NCBI GenBank assembly: GCA_031552535.1
Contig: JAVBMJ010000039.1
Span: 1-33,721 of the forward strand
Length of the DNA stretch: 33,721 bases
Reading direction: 5' to 3'
Source of the DNA: JAVBMJ01 sp031552535
GTDB taxonomy: Bacteria > Bacteroidota > Bacteroidia > Bacteroidales > Rikenellaceae
This document shows positions 8,267 to 15,843 of this stretch, piece by piece. The translations under genes were made by a program, and so were the position numbers. The number at the start of each line of letters is the position of its first letter. Position 1 is the first letter of the stretch. Under the pieces are notes generated by a model, which did not search any database, was not told where the DNA came from, and saw only the letters and a list, made by a program, of their open reading frames with translations.

Positions 8267-8706
8267 AGCAATCCGTGTTTGGTTTTCCAATCGCAGTAGA
8301 ACTCCGGATTGGTCCACACAAGTTGGTACTCTTTATCCAGGAAAACCTGCACCGACCGTCCCGTTGCGATCAGCCGTTCATCCGCCACGGATCGTATCTC
8401 GTAGTCGAACACTATCTTGGCAGCCTGGGTATTACGGTAGAATATATCCACCCGCGCCCTGTCGCCGTAGACCAAGGGCTGCTTGAAACTGAAACTCAGG
8501 TCGACCAGCGGGGCATAGAACCCGTTGCCGAAAATATCGAGGTATCCCAGTGAATATTTCCGGCCGAACTCTTCGCGTGCGTCTTCGAAATAGAGCGCAT
8601 ACGACCCGTGCCACACGATGTTCATCGAATCGACCTCGCTGAAACGCACGTCGATCTCCTTCGAAGCCGCCAGTCCCGCAACATATTCCTCCGCCTGTTT
8701 ATTCAT
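8263..8706 (-). CDS. YbgC/4HBT-type acyl thioesterase
   Basis: A 147-residue single hot-dog domain of the 4-hydroxybenzoyl-CoA thioesterase family. The signature VRFSEVDSMNIVWHGSYALY gives the catalytic Asp26 and His33, followed by FEDAREEFG, as in YbgC-like enzymes and as in thioesterases of Bacteroidetes aryl-polyene clusters. It probably releases or transfers the acyl chain from ACP or CoA. ATG 8706 is preferred over GTG 8709; the gene overlaps the preceding dehydratase-like gene by 8 bases and the following KS by 4. These overlaps tie it firmly to the operon. Its exact acyl substrate cannot be read from the sequence. Confidence 0.88.
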   Translation of the reverse strand: MNKQAEEYVAGLAASKEIDVRFSEVDSMNIVWHGSYALYFEDAREEFGRKYSLGYLDIFGNGFYAPLVDLSFSFKQPLVYGDRARVDIFYRNTQAAKIVFDYEIRSVADERLIATGRSVQVFLDKEYQLVWTNPEFYCDWKTKHGLL

Positions 8707-9148
8707 CACTTTTACTGTTTATGCCGGTTAGCGAAATTTTCATCTCCCCCTGTGCCACGAGCCGTCCGCCTGCCTCGACCCGGGCCCTTACGAGCGTGAT
8801 CGAAAACACCTCGTCGGCGACCTCTATCGTCGTGTCGAGCCTATCCCCCACTCCTGGCATGTATTCTACCGAGAACCCTTTCATGGCGCCAATGAATCCC
8901 AATTTCACTGCTTCCGCTTTAAGGTACTTATTGATATAGCCCATTCTCGCGGCACAGGTCTGGGCGATATTTTCGATGATCCCCTCGGGGGAAAGGCGGC
9001 CCGAGTCTACAAAAATATTATCCGGCCTCACCTCGAACCGGGTGGTGGTCACCACCGGGTCGAAACCTGTCAGGGCGTCGACCATGATCATCGGCTCGCG
9101 TTGCGGGATCAGTTCCCGTATGTCTATATTTTCCAGTTCCGTCATCAT
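8699..9148 (-). CDS. FabZ/ApeP-like hot-dog protein lacking histidine
   Basis: A 149-residue hot-dog protein related to 3-hydroxyacyl-ACP dehydratases. Recognisable elements are LIPQREPMIMVD (13-24, usually LIPHRxP...VD), the long central helix SPEGIIENIAQTCAARMGY (53-71, equivalent to FabZ PGVLxxEAxAQ) with Glu59 in the catalytic-acid position, and a beta-rich C-terminal half. The catalytic His of FabZ (GHFPGxP) is replaced by VDSGRLSPEG, and there is no histidine anywhere in the protein. The family link and operon position suggest dehydration or chain binding in an aryl-polyene-like pathway, but catalysis would need a different base. Two ATGs (9148, 9145) are adjacent. The gap from the radical SAM gene is 79 bases. 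Confidence 0.82.
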   Translation of the reverse strand: MMTELENIDIRELIPQREPMIMVDALTGFDPVVTTTRFEVRPDNIFVDSGRLSPEGIIENIAQTCAARMGYINKYLKAEAVKLGFIGAMKGFSVEYMPGVGDRLDTTIEVADEVFSITLVRARVEAGGRLVAQGEMKISLTGINSKSDE

Positions 9149-9227
9149 CCTGTTCGTTGTCCGGGTGTCCGCCCGTTTCCTTGCTTACGACTCCCCCGTC
9201 TATGCCCTCCGAAGCCGCGTCCCGCCG

Positions 9228-10595
9228 CTAATACCTCAAATACTCCCACAGGGGACCCCTGCGTTTCCGTGCCCTGAACCTGCCCATCAGTTCCGTGTGG
9301 TCGTCGCCGGCGAAAATCCACTTTTGTCCCGTCGCCGCCGCCCGGCCGGCCAACGAGGCAACGTCAATATCCTTCGACACGTAATATACCGGGTCGATCA
9401 ACTCCGCGTCACCATTTATCACCCCCTCCGAAAGGGCTATCTCATAGAGCCGCGTACCGGGATAGATCCTCATCCCGACATAAGGGAATATCACCGTGCG
9501 GCCCAGCTGCCCGGAGCGTTCGAAAGTTTCGTCGAGCGTGGCTTCCGTCTCGCCCCATCCTCCAAGGATCAGGAAATGGGCATAGAATATTCCCAGGCGC
9601 TCGCAGTTTTCACTCTGTTCGCGGATGTCGTCGAACCGGAAAGCCTTGCCGTAATTCTCCAATTGCGTGTCTGAAAACGAATCGGTGCCGAACTCTATAT
9701 GTGTCAGTCCCGAACGCCTATACAGTTTCAGATCACCGTATGTCAAATCGCGCGGCGAAAAATAAGCCCCCCAGCACACCTTAAGGCCACGGGTTATCAT
9801 CCTCTCGGCCAACTCGCGGTTGTAGTGCCGGTCGATGTTGAATATCGAGTCGGTGAAAAAGAAGTAGTCTATCCCCTTCTCCCTCCACATCCGCTCTATG
9901 TTATCCACCACCGTCGCCGCGTCGAGCGTGCGCACGCGCCGCCCGTCGATCAGCGGGTAACTACAATATATACACCCGTAGGGGCATCCGCGCTTGGTCT
10001 GTATATTCATCATGCCGCTCCGCTCCCAGTAGTACTCCGCCAACAGCGGATCGACCCTGAGTCCCGGCGCCGAAATGTAACTGCTGCGCGGGTTGACTTT
10101 TATTTCCCCTGCCGTATCACGCCACACGAGGCCCTCGATTCCGGCGGCCCTCACTTCACCCGCCGACAACGCCCCGATCAGTTGCAGCAATGTCTCTTCG
10201 CCTTCGCCGGCAATCGCGTAGTCGGGTTCCAACTCCCTGAACACCATTTCAGGGAAGACTGAAAACCCCGGCCCGCCGATCACTACCGGTGCTGTGGTAT
10301 TGGCCCGGGCAACAGCCATAACCTTGCGGTAATGGGCCATGAAGCAGTTGCGCTCGAATATATTGGTGTCGTCGATATTGCGCAACGATATGCCAACCAC
10401 ATCGAACGCGCCCTCGCGCAACCATGCGGCAAAATCGTCCCCGGAGGCGAGGTTGAAGTCGAAAACAGCGATTTCCGCCCCCGGCAACCTGTCGGCAAGG
10501 TAAGTGGCCAGGTACGACACGCCCAACGGGTAAACCGGATATGGTACGCGGTAATTATTGGCCGAAACCAATGCTATTTTAAGACTCCCCGACAT
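9228..10595 (-). CDS. B12-binding radical SAM protein (lipid-biosynthesis type)
   Basis: A 455-residue enzyme with an N-terminal cobalamin-binding Rossmann domain (about 1-150: LKIALVSANN, DVVGISLR, VVIGGPGFS, AIAGEGEE) and a radical SAM barrel with the [4Fe-4S] motif CPYGCIYC (Cys204, Cys208, Cys211). The DxHxxG cobalamin ligand motif is absent, as in many enzymes of the class, so base-off or His-free B12 binding is expected. Such enzymes methylate or rearrange unactivated carbons. From memory, proteins of this kind occur next to lipid/polyketide genes in Bacteroidetes under names such as lipid-biosynthesis B12/radical SAM protein. Here it opens the third block of the cluster; methylation, cyclisation or C-C coupling of the chain are possible roles. 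Confidence 0.9.
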   Translation of the reverse strand: MSGSLKIALVSANNYRVPYPVYPLGVSYLATYLADRLPGAEIAVFDFNLASGDDFAAWLREGAFDVVGISLRNIDDTNIFERNCFMAHYRKVMAVARANTTAPVVIGGPGFSVFPEMVFRELEPDYAIAGEGEETLLQLIGALSAGEVRAAGIEGLVWRDTAGEIKVNPRSSYISAPGLRVDPLLAEYYWERSGMMNIQTKRGCPYGCIYCSYPLIDGRRVRTLDAATVVDNIERMWREKGIDYFFFTDSIFNIDRHYNRELAERMITRGLKVCWGAYFSPRDLTYGDLKLYRRSGLTHIEFGTDSFSDTQLENYGKAFRFDDIREQSENCERLGIFYAHFLILGGWGETEATLDETFERSGQLGRTVIFPYVGMRIYPGTRLYEIALSEGVINGDAELIDPVYYVSKDIDVASLAGRAAATGQKWIFAGDDHTELMGRFRARKRRGPLWEYLRY

Positions 10596-10610
10596 TATAT
10601 CTGTATCTTA

Positions 10611-10730
10611 ATGCGACTTTTTTCAAAAAGTCGCCAAAAAATCTTTAGGAAGTGCCTTTGGCACTTCTTCATTACCTTGCTTCGTAATCTCCTTGCTGGG
10701 AGGCGGCCCCTGCGGAGCATGCCGCCTCCC
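10611..10730. repeat. hairpin-rich intergenic repeat (family 2, partial copy)
   Basis: The 249-base gap between the acyltransferase and radical SAM genes holds several stem-loops: GCGACTTTTT/AAAAAGTCGC (10613-10634), GAAGTGCC/GGCACTTC (10649-10667) and GGGAGGCGGC/GCCGCCTCCC (10698-10730). The first hairpin plus its flank (to CTTTAG at 10648) and the TCATTACCTTGCTTCG that follows the second hairpin align with 13325-13375 in the other large gap of the same cluster, so this is a diverged copy of the repeat there. It may act as a partial terminator or processing site within the operon. No convincing promoter was seen in the gap. Confidence 0.6.
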
Positions 10731-10844
10731 TTTATGACCACAATAAATTGAGGGAGTATTGATACTAAATGGCATTACCCGCCTCTGGCTGCTTCCTATG
10801 CGCATTTAATTGTCGCCGACCCCTTAAATAACATACGTAACAGA

Positions 10845-11747
10845 TCAATCCCTCCAGAAATCGTAAAAATTGAACCACTGTTCGGGATAGCGCCGCAGCA
10901 TCCCGTCGAGTCTGGAAGCAAACTCCCGGGCCAGCAACTCCACCCGCTCCCTCTTTCCGGCGGCATCGTAACCCTCAGGTTTAAGCAACCCGACATAAGC
11001 CCTGTAGCGCGCCACACCCTCCTTCATTACAAACACCGTCAGCACCGGCACATCGAACTGCACCGCAACCGAAAATGGTCCCGCGGGAAAATCGGCCACA
11101 GTGCCCAGCAACTCGCATCCTATGCTTTTGGCGCTGCCGAACATCCTGTCGCACGGCATGCTCACTATCTCGCCCTCCGACAACGCCCGGTTTATCCCGA
11201 AAACATGCGACATATCGCCAGTGACCGGGATCACCGAAATATTGTTGCGGTCGAACACCCTCTGCCGGTTCTCCATTACCCGTGCCGACTCGCCGCCGAA
11301 CACCAGCGCATTGATGCGCTTGCTCCCGTTACGCAACAGATATCCTCCCAGTTCGAAATTGCCGACATGAGAACTGGCAATGATAAATCCGCGTTCGCCC
11401 GCCGATAGTGTCAGGAAGTTTTCCTCGCCCTCGATCTCCACCTTGAAAAAATTGCGACGGCCGGCATAAACCGCAAAGCGGTCGAGCATACACTGCCCGA
11501 AACGGAAATGGTTGAGGTAGGTCATCACAAAGGAGCGCATAGGGCCGAAACCGTGCCTTAACCTGAAATAACGGTATATCGCAAGATAACCCTTGCGGGC
11601 AAAAAGCATGTAGAACGGCACAGCGAACGCCAACAGCACGTATCCCACGGTGACATTACAATAATGCAACAACACCAGCAACGCCTGTTGCCCCAGGCTG
11701 CCTCCGCCGGTGACCCCGGCCCACTTCCTGTTACCGCCTGCGGTCAT
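10845..11747 (-). CDS. LpxL/HtrB-like acyltransferase
   Basis: A 300-residue membrane-associated acyltransferase of the lauroyl (LpxL/HtrB) family. There is a hydrophobic N-terminal segment (about 20-50), and the catalytic HxxxxE motif is His127-Glu132 in SSHVGNFELGGYLL. FPAGPF and CELLGTVADFPAG fit the family's substrate-site block. Family members transfer an acyl chain from ACP to a lipid or glycolipid at the inner membrane. In aryl-polyene clusters a related acyltransferase is thought to attach the polyene to a lipid anchor, and I infer the same job here. It is 9 bases from the ACP 2 stop, so the pair is co-translated. The family is shared with lipid A synthesis, but the location argues for a pathway-specific copy. 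Confidence 0.88.
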   Translation of the reverse strand: MTAGGNRKWAGVTGGGSLGQQALLVLLHYCNVTVGYVLLAFAVPFYMLFARKGYLAIYRYFRLRHGFGPMRSFVMTYLNHFRFGQCMLDRFAVYAGRRNFFKVEIEGEENFLTLSAGERGFIIASSHVGNFELGGYLLRNGSKRINALVFGGESARVMENRQRVFDRNNISVIPVTGDMSHVFGINRALSEGEIVSMPCDRMFGSAKSIGCELLGTVADFPAGPFSVAVQFDVPVLTVFVMKEGVARYRAYVGLLKPEGYDAAGKRERVELLAREFASRLDGMLRRYPEQWFNFYDFWRD

Positions 11748-11756
11748 CGGACAAGC

Positions 11757-12005
11757 CTAATTATCCCCCACTTTCGATTCTATATAGTCGTAAAACTGCG
11801 ATAGCGTAGCGACCCCCGCCATCTCCTCGGGCTTGATCTTAAAACCGAAATTGCGCTCCACTATCACCACTATATCCACAAAATCGAGGCTGTCTATCCC
11901 CACATCGTCCTTTAACGACGCATCGGGGGTCAGTTTTCCCGGTTCAGCCTCAATCTCTTCGACAAGGAAATCATTTACGATTTTTACAATCTCTTCTCTT
12001 TTCAT
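11757..12005 (-). CDS. acyl carrier protein (cluster ACP 2)
   Basis: An 82-residue acyl carrier protein with the phosphopantetheine attachment at Ser39 in GIDSLDFVDIVVIVE. It differs clearly from ACP 1 (GLDSIDALEL), so the cluster uses two distinct carriers. The open frame begins with TTG at 12011; ATG 12005 (MKREEIVKI) is the proper start. It sits between KS 2 (51 bases upstream) and the acyltransferase (9 bases downstream), so it may be the carrier from which the acyltransferase takes the finished chain, an inference from order only. Confidence 0.92.
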   Translation of the reverse strand: MKREEIVKIVNDFLVEEIEAEPGKLTPDASLKDDVGIDSLDFVDIVVIVERNFGFKIKPEEMAGVATLSQFYDYIESKVGDN

Positions 12006-12055
12006 ATTCAAGTTCTGAGTATACGGGCGACAAGGCCCTGCAATATATGATATTT

Positions 12056-13276
12056 CTATATTTTCTTTACCACCAACGCGCTGTTCGTCCCGCCGAAACC
12101 GAACGAGTTCGACAGGAATATCCCTATCTCACGGTCGACACGCCTGGCCGCTATGTTGAGCCGGGCGGAGTGTTCGTCGGGAGTTTCGAAATTGATATTC
12201 GGAGCCACGAACGAGTGTTGCATCATCAGCACCGAATAAACGATCTCGCTCGCCCCCGCCATCCAGCATTCGTGGCCTGTCATCGACTTGGTCGAACTCA
12301 CCAGCGGCCTGTAAGTCCCGAACAACCTGTCGATAGCTATAGCCTCCACAGCATCGCCCTGTGTTGTCGATGTGGCGTGGGCGTTGATATAATCTATATC
12401 GCCCGCCGATACCCCGGCATCGGCCATGGCGCGCTGCATCGCAATGAAACTCCCCTCGTCGCTGGGCTGCGAAATATTGGCCCCGTTCGACGAAATCCCG
12501 TAGCCCGTTATCTCCGCCAGTATCGTGGCCCCGCGTCCCACCGCGTGCTCATACTCTTCCAGGACAAGGCTCGCCGCACCACCGCTCGGGACCAGACCGT
12601 CGCGCGAAGCATCGAATGGACGCGACGCCCTGGCAGGCTCGTCCATACGCACCGAAAATGCCCCAAGGGCATCGAAACTCGCCATGGAATAGAGGTTGGT
12701 CTCCTGGGCACCTCCGCACAACACCATATCCTGCATACCGCTGCGGATGAACATATACCCCAACCCTATGGCATGCGAACCGCTGGCACAGGCCGCACTA
12801 ACCGTCATATTGGCCCCCCGCAAACGGAAAATCGTCGAAAGGTTCATCGTAACAGTAGAGTTCATAGACTGGAAAATAGCCCCCGACCCCAACAACGCCG
12901 TATCCCTCTTCGCCATCACCGTGCTGTGAGCCTCGATAACCGCCTTGGCCGACGAATCGTTGCCGTATAATATGCCCACCTCATTCCCCTCAAGGTACCC
13001 CGCATCGATTCCCGCATTGCGAAAAGCCTCAGCCGTAGCCACATAGGCATACTCCCCCTCTTCGGCAAGCCCCACACGCAAACGCCTGTCCAACACACCC
13101 TTCAACACAGGAGGCTCCACCAAGCCCGTCAACAAAGACCTGTAGCCGTACTCACCCCGCATGGAATCAACACCGATCCCAGACCTCCCCTCATACAACG
13201 ACCGCGTAACCTCGTCCAAATTCTTCCCAATCGAAGAATAGATCCCCATCCCCGTAATAACAACCCTCCTGCCCAT
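12056..13276 (-). CDS. beta-ketoacyl-ACP synthase (cluster KS 2)
   Basis: A 406-residue FabB/FabF-type ketosynthase starting with the canonical RVVITGMGIYSSIG. The catalytic residues are Cys163 (SAACASGSHA), His300 (NAHATSTTQGD), Lys330 and His335 (SSTKSMTGHE). The C-terminal PNINFETPD and NSFGFGGTNSA blocks are also typical, so this is an active condensing enzyme. The upstream TTG at 13285 is a frame extension; ATG 13276 is used. It heads the second block (KS, ACP, acyltransferase). A -7-like element lies only 7 bases upstream and a 264 bp inverted-repeat element lies just beyond it, suggesting that this block has separate expression control. Confidence 0.93.
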   Translation of the reverse strand: MGRRVVITGMGIYSSIGKNLDEVTRSLYEGRSGIGVDSMRGEYGYRSLLTGLVEPPVLKGVLDRRLRVGLAEEGEYAYVATAEAFRNAGIDAGYLEGNEVGILYGNDSSAKAVIEAHSTVMAKRDTALLGSGAIFQSMNSTVTMNLSTIFRLRGANMTVSAACASGSHAIGLGYMFIRSGMQDMVLCGGAQETNLYSMASFDALGAFSVRMDEPARASRPFDASRDGLVPSGGAASLVLEEYEHAVGRGATILAEITGYGISSNGANISQPSDEGSFIAMQRAMADAGVSAGDIDYINAHATSTTQGDAVEAIAIDRLFGTYRPLVSSTKSMTGHECWMAGASEIVYSVLMMQHSFVAPNINFETPDEHSARLNIAARRVDREIGIFLSNSFGFGGTNSALVVKKI

Positions 13277-13282
13277 ATAAGT

Positions 13283-13290
13283 CAAAATTA
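13283..13290 (-). promoter_or_regulatory. -7-like element before KS 2
   Basis: TAATTTTG on the minus strand fits TAnnTTTG and lies 7 bases before ATG 13276, so a transcript from it would be nearly leaderless. The -33 position falls within the outer inverted repeat of the neighbouring element (13294-13308); no clean TTTG is present there. Support is therefore partial. Confidence 0.35.
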
Positions 13291-13293
13291 AAG

Positions 13294-13557
13294 ATATGTT
13301 CGTTTTCTTTATACAATCTTCAACTGCGACTTTCTTTCGAGAAAGTCGCCCAAAGAACTTTAATCATTTACTTTGCTGCGACCTTATAGATGTTGGACTA
13401 TAGACAGTAAGCCCTTAAGAATTAGCATGATTGAGAGGGCTTACTGTCTATAGTCCAACATCTGCAAAATCATCGCAGGGTAAGGATTGAAGGTTTTTGC
13501 GCCGCTTTTTCCTCAAAAAAGCGGCAGTTCGAGGCTGCATAGAGAAAACGAACATAT
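13294..13557. repeat. 264 bp inverted-repeat element between fabG and KS 2 (family 2)
   Basis: The perfect 15 bp ends ATATGTTCGTTTTCT (13294-13308) and AGAAAACGAACATAT (13543-13557) bound a segment whose two arms are imperfect inverted copies. Each has a hairpin (GCGACTTTCT-TTCG-AGAAAGTCGC at 13326-13349; GCCGCTTTTT/AAAAAGCGGC at 13501-13525) followed inward by a CTTTAATC / TTAC / TGC-type tract. A separate 28 bp hairpin occupies the centre. The left arm aligns with 10611-10690. The whole looks like a non-coding, MITE-like or structured-RNA element. The outer inverted repeats would also suit an invertible segment, but I found no clear promoter inside. Confidence 0.6.
13388..13463 (-). terminator. 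28 bp perfect hairpin downstream of fabG
   Basis: The arms 13388-13415 and 13436-13463 are perfectly complementary over 28 bases (AGATGTTGGACTATAGACAG... pairing with its complement), with a 20-base loop. It lies 100 bases past the fabG stop, in the middle of the family 2 element. A stem this long is more than a terminator needs, and there is no U-tract. It would strongly reduce read-through from the esterase-TAL-fabG block into KS 2. Confidence 0.5.
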
Positions 13558-13562
13558 TTTAG

Positions 13563-14291
13563 TTATGTATAAAGTCCGCCGTTTATTGAGATTGTTTCGC
13601 CTGTTATGTATGCTGCCTGGTCCGATGCGAGGAATGCTGCGAGGGCTGCCACTTCTTCGGGTTTTCCGAATCGTCCTGCGGGGATCATTCCTTTGAGTTG
13701 CGACTCGTCGAGGTCTGAGGTCATGTCGGTTGCTATGTATCCGGGGGCTATGGCGTTGACGGTCACTTTTCGTGGAGCGGTTTCCTGCGCCAGGGCTTTT
13801 GTAGCTCCTATCACGGCTGCTTTTGCCGCCGAGTAGTTGGTTTGTCCGGGAAGCCCTTTGATTCCGGAGAGCGACACGATGTTGATTATGCGTCCGAAAC
13901 GGCGGGTGAGCATGTCTTTGAGCAGGCGCCGTGTGACGTGGAAGAATCCTCCGAGGCTTGTCTCCACCACGCGCGACCACTGGTCGTTACGCATGAACAC
14001 CATCATCGCGTCGTCGCGTATGCCGGCGTTGTTAACCAGCACAGCAATATAGTCGTCGGGGTGGGCTTCGGCCCAATGTTCCAGCGCTTCATCTACCGCC
14101 GCGACGTCGGAGACATCGAACCGAAGCAGTTCGGCCGACACTCCGCGCTCTTCGACCATGGCTTTGGTTTCGAGGGCGGCCTTTTCGTTGGAGGCGTAAT
14201 TTATTATCACCGGATAGCCCATCGAGGCCAGGTGGACGCATATGGCGCGCCCTATTCCGCGCGAACCTCCCGTGACGAGCGCGTATTTCAT
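13563..14291 (-). CDS. fabG: 3-oxoacyl-ACP reductase (FabG-type SDR)
   Basis: A 242-residue classical short-chain dehydrogenase of the FabG type, which reduces 3-oxoacyl-ACP with NADPH. It shows the cofactor loop TGGSRGIGR (7-15), NNAG (87-90), the catalytic triad Ser140, Tyr153, Lys157 (VSLSG ... NYSAAK) and the C-terminal ITGETISINGGLY that ends nearly all FabG proteins. ATG 14291 overlaps the TAL stop as ATGA; the frame extension to 14618 is antisense-like read-through of the neighbouring gene and is rejected. It supplies the first reduction of each elongation cycle for the cluster's ketosynthases, by family and context. Confidence 0.93.
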   Translation of the reverse strand: MKYALVTGGSRGIGRAICVHLASMGYPVIINYASNEKAALETKAMVEERGVSAELLRFDVSDVAAVDEALEHWAEAHPDDYIAVLVNNAGIRDDAMMVFMRNDQWSRVVETSLGGFFHVTRRLLKDMLTRRFGRIINIVSLSGIKGLPGQTNYSAAKAAVIGATKALAQETAPRKVTVNAIAPGYIATDMTSDLDESQLKGMIPAGRFGKPEEVAALAAFLASDQAAYITGETISINGGLYT

Positions 14292-15829
14292 ATCTTGCAA
14301 CTGTTTAATTTCGTGTTCATTAAAAACTTTTTTACCTGCTCTATCTCCCTGTATTTGGGGGCGTCGCCGGTGAATGCCGGGACTATGCCGCGCACACTGT
14401 CGTACATCCTGCGTGTTGCGGGCGAGAGCGAATCGGCGGCCCCGAGACAGTCCACCGCCTGTACGAGCGCCATCGCGTGGATCGACACCACCTGGAAGGC
14501 GTTGTCGATAACCCGTGCGGCAACAAGCGCGGAGTTGGTCCCCATGCTTACTATATCCTGGTTGTCGTTGTTGTTGGGTATGCTGTGGACATACACCGAC
14601 GTCGACAGCGCCTGGCATTCGGCCGTTGTCGACGTGGCGGTGAACTGCGAGGCCTGCATACCGTAGTTGAGACCCGGCGTGCCCATGTTGACGAACGGCG
14701 GCAGGATGCCGTTTATTTTATCGTGGCACAGGTAGTTGAGTTGTCTTTCGGCCAGCATGGCCAGTTTTGTGACGGCTATCTTTAGCTTGTCCATCTCCAG
14801 CGACACGTAATCCCCGTGGAAATTCCCGCCGTGATAGATGTTGTGCGTCGCCGGATCGACAATGGGGTTATCCGACGCCGAGTTGAATTCGTCGACCACT
14901 ACCCTCGCGGTATTAGCGATAGTGTCGAGCACCGGTCCCAATATCTGCGGCACGCACCGTAGCGAATAGTATGGTTGTACCTTGTGTGAAAACCTCACGC
15001 CCCCGTTTTTCGAGGCGTCGTAAAGCTCTTCTTCGCGCTGGCGCAACAGTCCGCTGCCCCGGGCTGTTTCACGCATAGCCCGGGCCACTTCGCGCTGCCC
15101 TGCGTGCAGTTTGGCTCCGTTGAGCCGATCCGACATCAGATCGCCGTAAGACGAAGCTATTTCGTTCATCATCACCGACGAAACCACCGCCCAGTCCAGA
15201 AGCCTTCGTGCGTAAACCAGGTTGACAAACCCGATGCCCGTCATAACCGATGTGCCGTTGGTGGCCGCCAGACCCTCGCGTATGTGTATCGCCAGCGGAT
15301 CGAGCCCCTCTTCTTTGAGCACCCCGGACGTCTCGCGCCACTGTCCACGGTAATGCGCCTCCCCTTCCCCTATCAATGCCAACGCAATGTGGGCCAGTTG
15401 GACCAGGTCGCCGCTCGCCCCTACGCTACCATGCTCCGGCACCAGCGGATATATGCCACGGTTGATAAATTCGACCAGAAGCTCCGGAAGCGAGCGGTGC
15501 ACCCCCGAGTAACCCTGCACGAACGTGCCGAGGCGCGCAAGCATCGACGCCCTGATATAAATATCCTGCAGCGGGGCTCCCGCGCCTGTCGAATGGCTAC
15601 GGATAATATTGTACTGCAGCTCCTTGAGCGAATCGTCGCCTATGCGGTATTGAGCCATGGGGCCGAATCCCGTATTGATGCCGTAGATCACTTTCTCGCT
15701 GGCAAACGCGCCCAGGAAGTCGTAGCTCTCCGCGATCCGTTCAGACGATTCCTGCGACAGGGCGATATGCTCCCCGTCGAATACCACCTTTTCGATATCC
15801 CCGAACTCCAGTTTCCATGTAATTTCCAT
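14288..15829 (-). CDS. HAL/TAL-family aromatic amino acid ammonia-lyase
   Basis: A 513-residue MIO-dependent ammonia-lyase. The MIO prosthetic group forms from Ala138-Ser139-Gly140 (GSVGASGDLVQLAH); Tyr49 (IYGINTGFGPMAQ) is the catalytic base. The blocks YHGGNFHGDY, EMDKLKIAVTKL and PNNNDNQDIVSMG match, from memory, the Flavobacterium johnsoniae tyrosine ammonia-lyase that serves flexirubin-type pathways, as does the selectivity segment IIRSHS (His79), which favours Tyr or His over Phe. The expected reaction is L-tyrosine to p-coumarate plus ammonia, providing an aryl starter. No hutU, hutI or ftcD neighbours are present, which argues against histidine catabolism. An open frame to 16198 overlaps the esterase and is not used. 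Confidence 0.92.
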   Translation of the reverse strand: MEITWKLEFGDIEKVVFDGEHIALSQESSERIAESYDFLGAFASEKVIYGINTGFGPMAQYRIGDDSLKELQYNIIRSHSTGAGAPLQDIYIRASMLARLGTFVQGYSGVHRSLPELLVEFINRGIYPLVPEHGSVGASGDLVQLAHIALALIGEGEAHYRGQWRETSGVLKEEGLDPLAIHIREGLAATNGTSVMTGIGFVNLVYARRLLDWAVVSSVMMNEIASSYGDLMSDRLNGAKLHAGQREVARAMRETARGSGLLRQREEELYDASKNGGVRFSHKVQPYYSLRCVPQILGPVLDTIANTARVVVDEFNSASDNPIVDPATHNIYHGGNFHGDYVSLEMDKLKIAVTKLAMLAERQLNYLCHDKINGILPPFVNMGTPGLNYGMQASQFTATSTTAECQALSTSVYVHSIPNNNDNQDIVSMGTNSALVAARVIDNAFQVVSIHAMALVQAVDCLGAADSLSPATRRMYDSVRGIVPAFTGDAPKYREIEQVKKFLMNTKLNSCKI

Positions 15830-15843
15830 ACTTTCACTCGATT

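Noticed and set aside
13388..13463. Long hairpin as a tRNA or small structured ncRNA gene
   Set aside because: Simple perfect stem without cloverleaf features, anticodon arm or promoter of its own.
14288..15829. Ammonia-lyase as histidine ammonia-lyase (hutH)
   Set aside because: No hutU, hutI, hutG or ftcD genes nearby; it overlaps fabG in a ketosynthase cluster and shares blocks with flexirubin-type TAL. Enzyme specificity still cannot be proven from sequence.
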